A stretch of 64,000 nt of DNA. Origin: Prolixibacteraceae bacterium (lineage in GTDB: Bacteria > Bacteroidota > Bacteroidia > Bacteroidales > Prolixibacteraceae). This document shows positions 7,622 through 16,613 of this stretch, piece by piece; positions within the stretch are counted from its first letter, which is position 1, and each line of letters begins with the position of its first letter. The notes beneath the pieces are model-generated. The model saw nothing but the letters and a program-made list of their open reading frames with translations. It ran no database searches and had not been told where the DNA came from. The stretch lies in the NCBI GenBank assembly GCA_023229575.1, contig JALNYZ010000008.1:97930-161929 (forward strand). Reading direction: 5' to 3'. The position numbers and the translations under genes are program-made.

Positions 7622-9067
7622 ATGTTAATAGGATTACTTATCTCATTGCCGCTGATCTTCTCTTTGCTACTTTTCGCATTGAAGGACCAACCAGTGTTGA
7701 GCAAAAAAATTGCATTAACAGCCTCGTTGCTCACTTTTACAGTCGGGGTTTTGGTATTGCTTAAGTATCTCTCGAATCCAGCTGGCTATCCAACATTTCG
7801 TTCCGATATTTTCCACTCGCTGGGGATCGAATTTACTCTCGGGCTGGATGGTTTAAGCATGCTTTTGGTGCTGTTGACCACCTTTCTGGTTCCCATCATC
7901 ATTTTTAGTAGTTTTGGAGGTGGGGTTGAAAGGCGAAACTCTTATTATGCTTTGATTCTCCTGATGGAGATGGCTTTAATTGGGGTTTTCACGACAACCG
8001 ATATCCTGTTATTCTACATCTTTTGGGAATTGGCGCTGATCCCGATCTTTTTCGTTGCAATATTGTGGGGAGGTCAGAATGCGCGCGGTATCACCTTTAA
8101 GTTCTTTATGTACACTTTGGTGGGTGGCCTATTGATGCTTGTAGCCATTGTGTTCCTCTATGTCCAAACGCCTGGTGAGCACTCTTTTGCATTCGCCGAT
8201 TTTTATAAGGTGGTACTGGATCCTGGTGCACAAAAATGGCTCTTCCTGGCATTTTTTGCGGCTTTTGCCATTAAAATGCCGATTTTCCCGTTTCACACCT
8301 GGCAACCTGACCTTTACTATACAGCTCCAACCCAGGGGACCATGCTGTTGGCCGGTATCATGCTGAAAATGGGGGTTTATGGTGTGCTTCGTTTCGTGCT
8401 GCCACTCTTTCCTGCTGCCCTCAATGATTACGCATTGTATGCCATTGTGCTGTCTGTAATTGGCATTGTTTACGCTTCCGTTATCGCTATTCGTCAGAAG
8501 GAGTTGAAGAGGTTGATAGCTTATTCGTCGCTGGCCCATGTCGGACTAATCGCTGCCGGCGTCTTTTCCAGGACCGTCAACGGACTGGAAGGATCCATGC
8601 TACAGATGATTTCGCACGGGGTCAATATAGTCGGACTGTTTTTCTGCTACGAAATTATCGTTCGCCGAACAAAAACGGGAGAGATTGCATCATTGGGAGG
8701 TATTGCTTCCAAAGCGCCCATATTTGCCGCATTTTTTATGATCATTCTTCTGGGCAGTATTTCATTGCCTTTAACAAATAGTTTCATTGGCGAATTTTTA
8801 TTGCTGCTGGGTGTTTTTGAATACAATGTCTACCTGGCCGCCATAGCCGGATTGACCATCATCCTGGGCGCTGTTTACATGCTTTGGATGTACCAGCGGA
8901 CCATGTACGGAGAGGTCACGGAAGCAACTGCTGGGTTCACCGATTTAACAAAGCAGGAGATGATAGTATTGGTTCCAATTGTGATGATTATCCTCTGGAT
9001 TGGAATTTATCCCCACATGTTTCTCGGACTAGCGGAACCGGCAGTAAAAAGTATTTTAGGAGTATAA
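7622..9067 (+). CDS. nuoM: NADH-quinone oxidoreductase subunit M
   Basis: Antiporter-like proton-pumping subunit, 481 residues, close to the usual length, with about 14 transmembrane segments. Diagnostic blocks are FYIFWELALIPIFF (conserved Glu on TM5), KMPIFPFHTWQPDLY, LLAGIMLKMGVYGVLRF and LKRLIAYSSLAHVGLI. It directly follows nuoL. The gap after it (158 bp) contains only repeat words. Confidence 0.95.
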   Translation: MLIGLLISLPLIFSLLLFALKDQPVLSKKIALTASLLTFTVGVLVLLKYLSNPAGYPTFRSDIFHSLGIEFTLGLDGLSMLLVLLTTFLVPIIIFSSFGGGVERRNSYYALILLMEMALIGVFTTTDILLFYIFWELALIPIFFVAILWGGQNARGITFKFFMYTLVGGLLMLVAIVFLYVQTPGEHSFAFADFYKVVLDPGAQKWLFLAFFAAFAIKMPIFPFHTWQPDLYYTAPTQGTMLLAGIMLKMGVYGVLRFVLPLFPAALNDYALYAIVLSVIGIVYASVIAIRQKELKRLIAYSSLAHVGLIAAGVFSRTVNGLEGSMLQMISHGVNIVGLFFCYEIIVRRTKTGEIASLGGIASKAPIFAAFFMIILLGSISLPLTNSFIGEFLLLLGVFEYNVYLAAIAGLTIILGAVYMLWMYQRTMYGEVTEATAGFTDLTKQEMIVLVPIVMIILWIGIYPHMFLGLAEPAVKSILGV

Positions 9068-9076
9068 ATAAGAATT

Positions 9077-9202
9077 AACCACAAAGGTTCAAAGGAATGC
9101 ACAAAGGGTTTCACAAAGTAAAATTGAATGGGATTCGTCTTCAGCTAAGCAGAAATCAATCCTTTGATTCCTTCGTGTTTTCCTTTGGGTCCTTCGTGTT
9201 AA
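9077..9202. repeat. Imperfect inverted pair of CACAAAGG-type repeats
   Basis: 9077-9118 holds CACAAAGG/TCAAAGG words and 9160-9202 holds the complementary CCTTCGTG/CCTTTG words. The two blocks could fold back on one another. The stretch fills the nuoM-nuoN gap; no gene is visible. Confidence 0.6.
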
Positions 9203-9225
9203 AAAAAAATATCTAAATAATTCTC

Positions 9226-10605
9226 ATGCAAGCAATTGTAGCGCTTACCATATTGGCAGTTTTAGTCATGTTTTTCGGGGTACGAAAAATGAAAAAAGTA
9301 TTGCTGCCACTACTTTTTGTCGGACTAATTATTACCATGATATTGAATATCAGTCATTGGAATACCTCTGTCCATTACTTTAACGAGATGTTCATCGCAG
9401 ATAACTTCAGCATCGCTTTCAGCGCCATTTTGATCCTGATCGGTATTTTGATCTTCATGTTTGCCAATATCTATTACAAAGGGGTTGAGCGACCGCTTGA
9501 AGATGTTTATGCATTGATACTTTTTGCCTTAATTGGAGGGATTGTGATGGCCTCTTTCGGTAACCTGATCCTCTTTTTCATTGGACTTGAGACACTATCC
9601 ATCTCTTTTTACGTTTTGGCCGGCAGCAAGAAATTCGACATTGCCTCCAACGAAGCTGCCATGAAATATTTTCTGACCGGATCATTTGCCACCGGGTTCC
9701 TGCTTTTTGGCATTGCGCTGGTTTATGGTGCTTCAGGCTCTTTTAACCTGGAGGCTATCAACGCTTATGTTGTCTCCTGCAAAGGAACAGTTCCCATGTT
9801 GTTCATTGCTGGGATGTTGTTGATCTTCGTTGGGATGTCTTTCAAGATTGCCGCGGTTCCGTTCCATTTCTGGTCGCCCGATGTCTATACCGGATCACCT
9901 ACCCTGATCACGGCTTTCATGACCACAGCCGGGAAAGTAGCCAGTGTAGCGGCCTTTTACCGCCTGATCTCCATCGCTTTTATATCGCTGCACACCGAGC
10001 TGGTAGCAACTTTGACAGTCTTATCGGTCGCGACGATTATTGTTGGAAACCTCTCTGCTGTGTACCAGGATAACCTGAAGCGCATGTTTGCCTATTCGGG
10101 AGTTGCGCAATCGGGGTACCTGTTGATGGCGATGATCGTTTTGGGGCCAAAAGCTGCCGGAATTTTGCTCTTTTTTGTCCTCTCCTATGTCATTGCCACC
10201 ATTACCGCTTTTGCCGTGTTAATGCTGATCAGGGAGGAGCGGGGGACTTTTTTTATTCCTGCCTTCCGGGGATTGGCCAAGAATAATCCGGTAGAAGCCT
10301 TTGCAATGGCCATTGCCATGATGTCACTGGCCGGAATTCCGCCACTGGCCGGCTTTATGGCCAAATACAATCTCTTTGCACTGGCTGCCGAAGGTGGTTA
10401 CACCTGGCTGGTGGTGGTCGCGATAATCGGTTCAATGATCAGCATCTATTTCTATTTCAAGCCAATCATGGCCAGCTATTTCTCAGAGGGAGAGCCACAA
10501 CACAAAATTGAATCGAGTCTCAATTTCAAGTTCAACATCATCCTGTGCACCGTGCTGATGATTGTGCTGGGATTTCTGCCCAAGCTTATTATTAATTTGC
10601 TCTAA
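9226..10605 (+). CDS. nuoN: NADH-quinone oxidoreductase subunit N
   Basis: Third antiporter-like subunit of complex I, 459 residues with about 13-14 transmembrane segments. Conserved blocks are FFIGLETLSISFYVLAG (membrane Glu), FKIAAVPFHFWSPDVYTGSP, AYSGVAQSGYLLM and the SLAGIPPLAGFMAKYNLF segment near the C-terminus. It is the last nuo gene; the next gene is on the opposite strand, so the complex I operon ends here. Confidence 0.95.
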   Translation: MQAIVALTILAVLVMFFGVRKMKKVLLPLLFVGLIITMILNISHWNTSVHYFNEMFIADNFSIAFSAILILIGILIFMFANIYYKGVERPLEDVYALILFALIGGIVMASFGNLILFFIGLETLSISFYVLAGSKKFDIASNEAAMKYFLTGSFATGFLLFGIALVYGASGSFNLEAINAYVVSCKGTVPMLFIAGMLLIFVGMSFKIAAVPFHFWSPDVYTGSPTLITAFMTTAGKVASVAAFYRLISIAFISLHTELVATLTVLSVATIIVGNLSAVYQDNLKRMFAYSGVAQSGYLLMAMIVLGPKAAGILLFFVLSYVIATITAFAVLMLIREERGTFFIPAFRGLAKNNPVEAFAMAIAMMSLAGIPPLAGFMAKYNLFALAAEGGYTWLVVVAIIGSMISIYFYFKPIMASYFSEGEPQHKIESSLNFKFNIILCTVLMIVLGFLPKLIINLL

Positions 10606-10613
10606 GTTTTTTT

Positions 10614-10697
10614 GTTACACAGAGTTACACAGAGAAGTACAGAGTTACACAGAGAGAATGTGCTGATGTGTTGATGTGCTAATTTGCTGATTAGAGA
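10614..10697. repeat. Degenerate tandem repeats after nuoN
   Basis: Two adjacent blocks: about four TTACACAGAG-like units (10614-10656), then TGTGCTGA/TGTGTTGA/TTTGCTGA units (10659-10695). The second family reappears at 18011-18053. The region lies between convergent genes. Confidence 0.6.
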
Positions 10698-10746
10698 ATT
10701 CAAAAGAAGCAAAGATTCCACCTTTCCTCATTTCAAATTTTTGTTA

Positions 10747-11115
10747 TCAGGGTTTGAAAATAAAGTAAACTGCCAAAATCAAAAAACCGAACCCAATCAG
10801 GTGGTTCATCTTAAAGGTCTCATTTTTGAATACCAGCAGGGTGAACACCACAAAAACGGTCAACGAGACCATCTCCTGAATAACTTTTAGCTGAACCAAT
10901 GAAAATGGTCCACCGTTTCCGTCAAAACCTATCCTGTTGGCAGGTACCTGGAAGCAATATTCGAAAAACGCGATACCCCAGCTTATCAACACAATGGCAA
11001 AAAGACCCAGGGCGCCAAACCATTTGACCTCCTTGAATTTCAAATGGCCGTACCAGGCAAAGGTCATAAAGGTATTGGAGAGAATTAGTAATCCAACGGA
11101 GGCGATACTTTTCAT
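10747..11115 (-). CDS. DUF486-family small membrane protein (DMT-like)
   Basis: A 122-residue protein with four predicted transmembrane helices. The pattern is that of DUF486: N-terminal helix with SNTFMTFAWYGHLKF, then a central WGIAFFEYCFQVPANRIG block followed by FSLVQLKVIQE. The family is related to half-size drug/metabolite transporters, but no substrate is established. It stands alone, convergent with nuoN, with its own candidate promoter. Confidence 0.85.
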   Translation of the reverse strand: MKSIASVGLLILSNTFMTFAWYGHLKFKEVKWFGALGLFAIVLISWGIAFFEYCFQVPANRIGFDGNGGPFSLVQLKVIQEMVSLTVFVVFTLLVFKNETFKMNHLIGFGFLILAVYFIFKP

Positions 11116-11140
11116 GATTTGTAGGCTAATATTTTGACCG

Positions 11141-11148
11141 CAAAACTA
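11141..11148 (-). promoter_or_regulatory. Candidate -7 box for the DUF486 gene
   Basis: On the minus strand the sequence reads TAGTTTTG, fitting TAnnTTTG, about 25 bp before the ATG at 11115. Confidence 0.4.
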
Positions 11149-11278
11149 TCTTAATTTATGGAGAAATTAGATTTTACAAGCCGAGAATATTGAGCCAGGC
11201 GGATTCTGTCAAGGGTACATGTAAGTTTCAACCAGATAGGAGTATTTCCTGTGGCGGGTATTCTATAAGTGCTATAAT

Positions 11279-11470
11279 TCAGACTCCGACTTTCTGTTTT
11301 TTCGTTGACGACTTAACTTTTTTTTTCGAGGTTTTAGCTTTCATTCTGCTCATCAATATTCTGAAGTCTTTTAACTCTTCCTCAGTCCGCGGTTCGGATT
11401 GAACAGTGAAGTCCACATTTTTCGGTTCTTTAATGAGTCCCATATTTTCGACTACATTCATAATTTCCAT
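11279..11470 (-). CDS. Small basic protein downstream of a PIN toxin
   Basis: A 63-residue hypothetical protein with a very lysine-rich C-terminus (KAKTSKKKVKSSTKKQK). The middle, PKNVDFTVQSEPRTEEEL, resembles small antitoxin-like proteins seen next to toxin genes in Bacteroidota and Cyanobacteria, but I cannot name a family. It starts 21 bp after the stop of the PIN gene, so the three genes are probably one transcript. It could be a second antitoxin or an unrelated DNA/RNA-binding peptide. Confidence 0.5.
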   Translation of the reverse strand: MEIMNVVENMGLIKEPKNVDFTVQSEPRTEEELKDFRILMSRMKAKTSKKKVKSSTKKQKVGV

Positions 11471-11491
11471 TCTTTTATCACCTGCACAGCT

Positions 11492-11956
11492 CTATTGTCT
11501 GCTTGAAACACGTTTTCGTTTCTTTTCTCTGTAATCAAATAGCTCCTCAGTAGAAAGCACATTTTTAAATCCCTTATTTTCCAATCCTTTTCTAAGTGCC
11601 TTATCGCCAGACCAAATCTTACATTTAAAAAACAGCGAAAATGCAATATATGGAGTATCCTTACTATCAATATCCTTAACCATATTTTCAGCCAAAATCC
11701 ATTCTTTTTCATGTATATGAATTCCCGACATGAAAACAATCGGCTTTGTTATCTTTCGCTCAACGCTTTCAATCTCACTAACTGACAATTTCGATATTCT
11801 TGAAATCTTTGGATGATACTTATGCAGTTCAGTTTGTAAAAAATCAGGTGCAAAAAAATCAAAGACACCCTTCGAGTTTAGCAATAAATCTGCAATCTTG
11901 CTGTTGGTGTTGAGAATCGCGCTAAATACAATATTGGCATCAACAATAATCCTCAC
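11492..11956 (-). CDS. PIN-domain ribonuclease toxin (VapC-like)
   Basis: A 154-residue protein with the PIN fold. It has IIVDANIVFSAIL (D6) at the N-terminus, a TEL segment with E43, the block VKDIDSKDTPYIAFSL (D95, D97, D100) and WSGDKALRKGL (D118). These acidic residues are the expected Mg-binding set. PIN toxins cleave RNA. It overlaps the upstream small gene by 4 bp (ATGA), the usual antitoxin-toxin coupling. Confidence 0.8.
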   Translation of the reverse strand: MRIIVDANIVFSAILNTNSKIADLLLNSKGVFDFFAPDFLQTELHKYHPKISRISKLSVSEIESVERKITKPIVFMSGIHIHEKEWILAENMVKDIDSKDTPYIAFSLFFKCKIWSGDKALRKGLENKGFKNVLSTEELFDYREKKRKRVSSRQ

Positions 11957-12156
11957 TTTATGAATCTGTTACGGTTTTTAGTCCACCAATTTTCATTAAG
12001 TTCATCCGCAAGCTTATCCGCATCATCTTGTGTTGCAATGCTTTTTGATGTTATCTCCAAGTAATCAAGATAATCCATAATTCGCTGGAAACCCAAAGCA
12101 TCAATCCGTGGCGAAACCTTTATTACAATTTGACTACTCGTCCTTTCAATTATCAT
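11953..12156 (-). CDS. Putative antitoxin partner of the PIN toxin
   Basis: A 67-residue protein: an N-terminal strand (IIERTSSQIVIKVSP), a helix over the middle, and a C-terminal helix DDADKLADELNENWWTKNR typical of toxin-binding antitoxin tails. It overlaps the PIN gene by 4 bp and has a good promoter in front. The family is not recognised; the antitoxin role is inferred from size, order and coupling. Confidence 0.6.
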   Translation of the reverse strand: MIIERTSSQIVIKVSPRIDALGFQRIMDYLDYLEITSKSIATQDDADKLADELNENWWTKNRNRFIK

Positions 12157-12172
12157 ATCATGAATTTTAAAT

Positions 12173-12203
12173 CAAAAGTACACGAAATTGATTAAAATTG
12201 CAA
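12173..12203 (-). promoter_or_regulatory. Candidate Bacteroidota promoter for the PIN toxin-antitoxin genes
   Basis: On the minus strand a TTG (12203-12201) is followed after 20 bp by TACTTTTG (12180-12173). This fits the -33/-7 arrangement of the primary sigma factor in Bacteroidota and lies just before the antitoxin ATG at 12156. Confidence 0.5.
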
Positions 12204-12333
12204 TTTCTCTGCCAGATTATACTGTATGGTCCCCAAAGTGTTCGCCTGGGCTTAAACAGAAGCCTCACATACGAAGTCTTGAATACTACACCAAAAAAAT
12301 TTAGAAACAGGTTTTGTAATTTTTGGCACACTT

Positions 12334-12354
12334 AATCATTACAAACGAATGATT
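12334..12354. repeat. Small inverted repeat in an otherwise empty gap
   Basis: AATCATT and AATGATT form a perfect 7-bp stem with a 7-nt loop, flanked by CACAC and GTGT that could extend the stem past a bulge. Apart from this and the promoter above, 12157-12510 shows no gene or recognisable element. Confidence 0.35.
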
Positions 12355-12510
12355 GTGTAATTTCTATTTTCGTCTTATTCTCAGTGTATTTCTGTTATGT
12401 ATGTAGTCTTGAGGGGCAATTGTACGTGCACGGATTGCAAATTCAAGCCAACGAGGGGAAAACGAGGGAAACTACAGCACTAATATTGGGAGTAATATTT
12501 TAACCATTAC

Positions 12511-13020
12511 TTAATTTCTTTCACCATATTTATTTTTAGCATTTATTCTATCTTTCTCAGCAATACTATTACCTTGAATTATTAATACTACAAACATAAA
12601 AATAGCAGCAATCCAAATTGCAATTGAAGGTATATGAACTTTAAAAAGATCAAGAAACCATTGTGCTATATTTCCACCAACAAGAATAACAAAAAACCAA
12701 ATTGCACCCATAACAATACCACCTAATTTATCTGTATCAACTTCCTTATATGCATTTTCTTTGCTCTCTGCCCTGTATTTTGCTTGTCTTTCTTTTTCCA
12801 TTTTTTCTTCAACAGCACAATTACGACGTCTTTCTTCCTGTCTTGCTTCGCGTTCTTTAGATGAAAGAGAATCTTGATAATTTCTCTCATCTTGAGCTTC
12901 AATTTCTCCTTGAATTCTTTCATATTCTTGATTTCCATCAAGCCAATCCCTATAGGCTTGACCATCATAATTTCTACAATCACCTCCCCTTAAACCTCGA
13001 TGATAATCAAATTCTGACAT
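12511..13020 (-). CDS. Hypothetical coiled-coil protein with two C-terminal membrane helices
   Basis: A 169-residue protein from the ATG at 13020. The N-terminal half is highly charged and predicted helical (long E/R/K-rich stretch, about residues 35-90). It is followed by two hydrophobic helices (about 100-122 and 130-150) with a short hydrophilic tail. The frame stays open back to 13182, but the upstream part reads like non-coding AT-rich DNA, so the internal ATG is preferred. I recognise no family. It stands alone. Confidence 0.55.
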   Translation of the reverse strand: MSEFDYHRGLRGGDCRNYDGQAYRDWLDGNQEYERIQGEIEAQDERNYQDSLSSKEREARQEERRRNCAVEEKMEKERQAKYRAESKENAYKEVDTDKLGGIVMGAIWFFVILVGGNIAQWFLDLFKVHIPSIAIWIAAIFMFVVLIIQGNSIAEKDRINAKNKYGERN

Positions 13021-13316
13021 AATTTTATTTTTAGATTGTAATAGTTGGTTCCATTTAATATGGCCACAGGTACTCCAAAGGTAAAAAATAGACTTTAATA
13101 TGGTCATCAATAAAGGAATTCTTTTATTAGCCACATAATCAATATATTGCGTTGAGGTTGTAAATGGATGGTTGGATCTCATTCGGTGTTTTGAGAGTAT
13201 TGAAGAATAGAGGGTTCGATAAAAACGATAAATGGGTATGGAAAATGGGTCGGATTTGATGTAAAATAACGACTGACTGAACTAAAACAAAATATCTATT
13301 CCTAAAATACAATTAA

Positions 13317-13559
13317 TCATTTGTTTAACCATTCGTTGATTTCTTTATTGGCTTGCTCACTTGTCAATAAATCCCTATTGTTGATTTGGTTTATTGCAGT
13401 ATCTATTGCAACCTTTTGATTATCTGACAGCGCATAAATCTCTGAATCCATAAGACAATCATCAAGAAGTTTATAAACATCCATTAATAAGTCATTATCA
13501 GTCAATTGTTTTATTTTTTCAATTATCTGATTTTTTATTTCAATAGAAGTCATAATCAT
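13317..13559 (-). CDS. Orphan antitoxin-like protein
   Basis: An 80-residue, mostly helical acidic protein. The C-terminal block LSDNQKVAIDTAINQINN followed by LTSEQANKEINEWLNK is the standard ending of small Bacteroidota antitoxins that pair with RelE/ParE toxins. No toxin gene follows on the minus strand (13183-13316) or precedes it, so the partner is missing. It may be a leftover or an anti-addiction module. Confidence 0.6.
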   Translation of the reverse strand: MIMTSIEIKNQIIEKIKQLTDNDLLMDVYKLLDDCLMDSEIYALSDNQKVAIDTAINQINNRDLLTSEQANKEINEWLNK

Positions 13560-13657
13560 CTTTTTTTACAAAAATACAACATCATGATACGATATGAGCC
13601 GATTTGATACGATAGTGATACTTTATTTCTGATTTTCTCACAGTTTGATGTTCCGGA

Positions 13658-14089
13658 TCATAAGAACATCTCCTCATAATGCGGCATTGGGTCGAAGATA
13701 CCTCCACCGGTTTTATAGAATTCGTCATTTAGTTCATAAACCCCTTTGGCTGCCCTTACCCAAGCTCCATCTTTCCGGGGATGAAAGCTCATCATCGTCT
13801 CCCAGTTTTTATAGTTCTGGTGACCATTGCTTTCTACGAGCCCAAGATTTCCCAGACCAGGAAAGGAGTTCAGCCTTCCGGCTACGTTTTTGTTCCATTC
13901 AACCAGGATTGGATTGACAGTCAGATCGGCACAGAAGCAGGGAACATTTCGCTCGTGTGCCGCCTGGGCAATTTTCATGGTCATGCTGAGCGTTTTGGCG
14001 ATGGCTTTTAGCGCGATGGCCTTGCAACCCTTCTCCATTCTTTTGATGGAATCCTTGTCTGTATGGGCACTTTCATCGGCTGCCAAACA
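13658..14089 (-). pseudogene. Enolase-superfamily (mandelate racemase-like) C-terminal fragment
   Basis: About 143 codons encode the C-terminal part of an enolase-superfamily enzyme: AADESAHTD, KAIALKAIAKTLSMT, a VPCFCADLTVNPILVEWNK block, and a tail with ESNGHQNYKNWE. The N-terminal capping domain and most of the barrel, including the first metal ligands, are absent. Upstream in the same frame there is a stop at 14102-14104 and the DNA switches to an unrelated lyase-like frame. Family members are near 400 residues, so this is a 5'-truncated relic. Confidence 0.7.
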
Positions 14090-14103
14090 CCTGTGCTCCT
14101 TTT

Positions 14104-14325
14104 ACATAAGGAGGCGGTGACACTTACCGGCTTTTCAGACAATAGCCTTTCTGTCTGGTAGATTGTCTGTTTCCTGATGTTTTGAATAATTTGTCGTTCG
14201 AAATCGCTTTTCTGCGAAATGGTGGTAGAATCGGTCTTACCAGGAAAGTCCGCTGCCCAAACTTAACCGCCAGGTTTGCTGACAACAAAAATTAGAGCAA
14301 ATAAGATTCTGAATGATAATGGCAT
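14104..14325 (-). pseudogene. Alginate-lyase-like N-terminal fragment with in-frame stop
   Basis: From an ATG at 14325 the minus strand reads a signal-peptide-like segment (MPLSFRILFALIFVVSKPGG). A TAA at 14265-14263 interrupts it, then the same frame continues VWAADFPGKTDS and a helix ending ERLLSEKPVSVTAS. That last block resembles the start of the mature alginate_lyase (PF05426) domain in Bacteroidota enzymes. After about 14110 the match ends and the enolase-type fragment begins in another frame, so the body of the lyase is deleted. The assignment rests on one short motif. Confidence 0.45.
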
Positions 14326-14440
14326 AGAAAGTGCAATCCGGGTGTAGTGGTGGTTTGTAATCATATTTGCTGGAGAAAATTCAATTGAATAATCTTGTGA
14401 ATTAAACTGCGATTGCAATATATCAGCTAATTGCCAAAGG

Positions 14441-16246
14441 CTAAAAGCTTTTGCTATTGCCTTTGAGCCACTTAGAAACTGCTTCAATCAATATCAAAAG
14501 GACACAAACCAAAATTACAACAGTCAGTGTCGCATTGACCACTCCCTGAATTCTGTTGGATTGAATGAGAATTTGTGGAATATAAATGTTGGAGAGGTTC
14601 AATACCCCACCCGTAATTGTTGTAATTCCAACGAAAGTCATTGGGACCACTGTGATCCAGATATATTTGCGTTTACCATGGTTGATCAGGTAAGAAGTAC
14701 CAATGGCAAGGGCCAAGGTAGCCAGCAACTGGTTGGCTACCCCGAACATGGGCCAAATGGTTGAAACAGTACCTGTGTAAATGAAATATCCCCAGGCAAA
14801 AACAACCAGGAAGCTTGTTGCTAAATTTCCAACAAGCCAGTTGGTTCGGCCAAAAGGGGCATAAATCTTACCCATGGCCTCCTGTGTAATGAATCGGGCA
14901 ATCCGGGTTCCGGCATCAATGGTAGTGAGAATAAACAGCGCTTCGAACATGATGGCAAAATGGTACCAGTAAGACATTAGTCCGTTTAATCCGGGCAAAC
15001 TGGAAAAGATCTGTGCCATCCCGACAGCCAATGATACTGCGCCTCCGGGACGTCCGGCAATTTTTTCCCCTACCTCGGCCGATAATTGCGTCAGGTTTGT
15101 TTCATGAAAACCAAGTGATTGCAATTGAGGAAGAATCTGGGTGAACTTTTCGGGAGACACGTTGATCTGAAAGTAATCCAGTGGGAAAAGACTGGTGGCT
15201 GCAATCAGTGCAAGGATACTCACCATGGCTTCTGCCAGCATGGAGCCAACGGCAATGGGTTTGATGTGAGACTCTTTCATGATCATTTTCGGTGTAGTTC
15301 CAGAGCTCACCAAAGCATGAAAGCCGGAGATGGCGCCGCAGGCTATCGTAATAAAGAGATAAGGGAAGAGGGTTCCGGGAATAATTGGGCCTCCACCATG
15401 GATAAACGGAGTAAAATTGGGCATTTTAATCTCCGGTGCAACCAAAATGATTCCGAGCGCAAGCATGGCGATAACAGTCAGTTTCATAATGGAACTAAGG
15501 TAATCCCTGGGTGAAAGCAAGAGCCAGACCGGAAGAACCGAAGCAAAAAAGCCATAGCCGGCAAGCATAATGGTCAGCGTTTTCTTGTCAAAGGTAAACC
15601 AGCTTTCGAAGGGTGATCCAGGAACGTATTTACCATAGATAACCGCCATGGAGAGCAAAATTACCCCAATTACAGTGGCTTCAACCGTTTTCCCCGTCCT
15701 GAATTTGAACATCCACAACCCCATAAAAATAGCAATGGGAATGGTGGCAGCAATGGTAAAAGTACCCCAGGAGCTCTCTGCCAAAGCATTGACAACCACC
15801 ACGCCGAGTCCGGCCAGGGCGATTACGAGAATAATCAGTACGGCAATGGTGGTAATGGTTCCGCTAAAATTGCTGATTTCGATTTTGGCGATCTCTGCCA
15901 GGGATTTACCATCGTGTCGTACGGATGCTGTAAGAATGACTACATCGTGCACTGCGCCTGCCATTACCGCTCCAACCAGCATCCAGACAAAGCCGGGCAT
16001 AAAGCCAAACTGGGCTGCCAATACCGGACCAACAAGGGGACCGGCGCCGGCGATGGCGGCAAAATGGTGACCGAATACGACCCATTTGGGCATCGGGTAG
16101 TAGTTGTGCTTGTCGAAAAGACGGAAGGCGGGTGCCTCGACTGAGTCGTTCAGCATCAATACTTTGGTGGCGATAAAGCTGTAGTACAACCGGTATGCCA
16201 GCGCCAGAAAGGCAAGGGCGCCGATTACGTAAGGCATTGCATTCAT
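14441..16246 (-). CDS. cstA: Carbon starvation protein A (CstA-family transporter)
   Basis: A 601-residue membrane protein with some 16 hydrophobic segments. It has the CstA signatures WVVFGHHFAAIAGAGPLVGP near residue 55, AGAVHDVVILTASVRHDGKS, and a SSGTTPKMIMKES block in the middle. CstA-type proteins import peptides or pyruvate; which one applies here is unknown. The reading frame is intact, unlike its degraded neighbours on both sides. The gap to the gene on the other strand (16247-16613) holds a candidate promoter and a palindrome. Confidence 0.92.
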   Translation of the reverse strand: MNAMPYVIGALAFLALAYRLYYSFIATKVLMLNDSVEAPAFRLFDKHNYYPMPKWVVFGHHFAAIAGAGPLVGPVLAAQFGFMPGFVWMLVGAVMAGAVHDVVILTASVRHDGKSLAEIAKIEISNFSGTITTIAVLIILVIALAGLGVVVVNALAESSWGTFTIAATIPIAIFMGLWMFKFRTGKTVEATVIGVILLSMAVIYGKYVPGSPFESWFTFDKKTLTIMLAGYGFFASVLPVWLLLSPRDYLSSIMKLTVIAMLALGIILVAPEIKMPNFTPFIHGGGPIIPGTLFPYLFITIACGAISGFHALVSSGTTPKMIMKESHIKPIAVGSMLAEAMVSILALIAATSLFPLDYFQINVSPEKFTQILPQLQSLGFHETNLTQLSAEVGEKIAGRPGGAVSLAVGMAQIFSSLPGLNGLMSYWYHFAIMFEALFILTTIDAGTRIARFITQEAMGKIYAPFGRTNWLVGNLATSFLVVFAWGYFIYTGTVSTIWPMFGVANQLLATLALAIGTSYLINHGKRKYIWITVVPMTFVGITTITGGVLNLSNIYIPQILIQSNRIQGVVNATLTVVILVCVLLILIEAVSKWLKGNSKSF

Positions 16247-16269
16247 TCGTTTATAGAATAGTTGGAGAT

Positions 16270-16277
16270 CAAATTTA
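16270..16277 (-). promoter_or_regulatory. Candidate -7 box for cstA
   Basis: TAAATTTG on the minus strand fits TAnnTTTG and lies about 24 bp before the cstA start. Confidence 0.35.
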
Positions 16278-16464
16278 TTAAATTTTAATTAGTAACAGAG
16301 GCAATCTAAAAAAAACGGTAACAAGACGCTTTTCCTTTCGAAATCATTATGAAACTGTTGAAATTTTGAAGATCAATATACCGGAGGTCTAATATGTGGG
16401 TAGAAAGCAAATGATAGATTGTCCATTTCGTCCCGTACGGCTGTATGGTGCTTCTGGCATGCAT

Positions 16465-16494
16465 TGTAAAGAGGTCCGGCCGGACGTCTTTACA
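16465..16494. promoter_or_regulatory. 30-bp near-perfect palindrome between cstA and a broken GH38-like gene
   Basis: TGTAAAGAGGTCCGG and CCGGACGTCTTTACA form 15-bp arms with no loop and one mismatched pair. A loop-free symmetric site is more like an operator for a dimeric regulator than a terminator. It is 120 bp before the start of the broken GH38-like gene and about 220 bp before cstA. No regulator gene is adjacent. Confidence 0.5.
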
Positions 16495-16613
16495 TAAGAA
16501 AATGGCGTCTTGTACAGCCGCCCGGTTGGGAGGGGTTAATCCGAATAATCTGCGTTTCTGTTTTGTTTTGATTAATCATCTGCTTACATTTGATTCCGCT
16601 AATAACTACTAAC

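Noticed and set aside
13021..13182. N-terminal extension of the coiled-coil membrane protein up to 13182
   Set aside because: The extra 54 codons look non-coding; the internal ATG at 13020 gives a more natural protein.
14263..14487. 74-codon minus-strand frame overlapping the end of cstA
   Set aside because: Its first part overlaps cstA in another frame; only the last ~20 codons make sense, as the signal peptide of the lyase-like relic.
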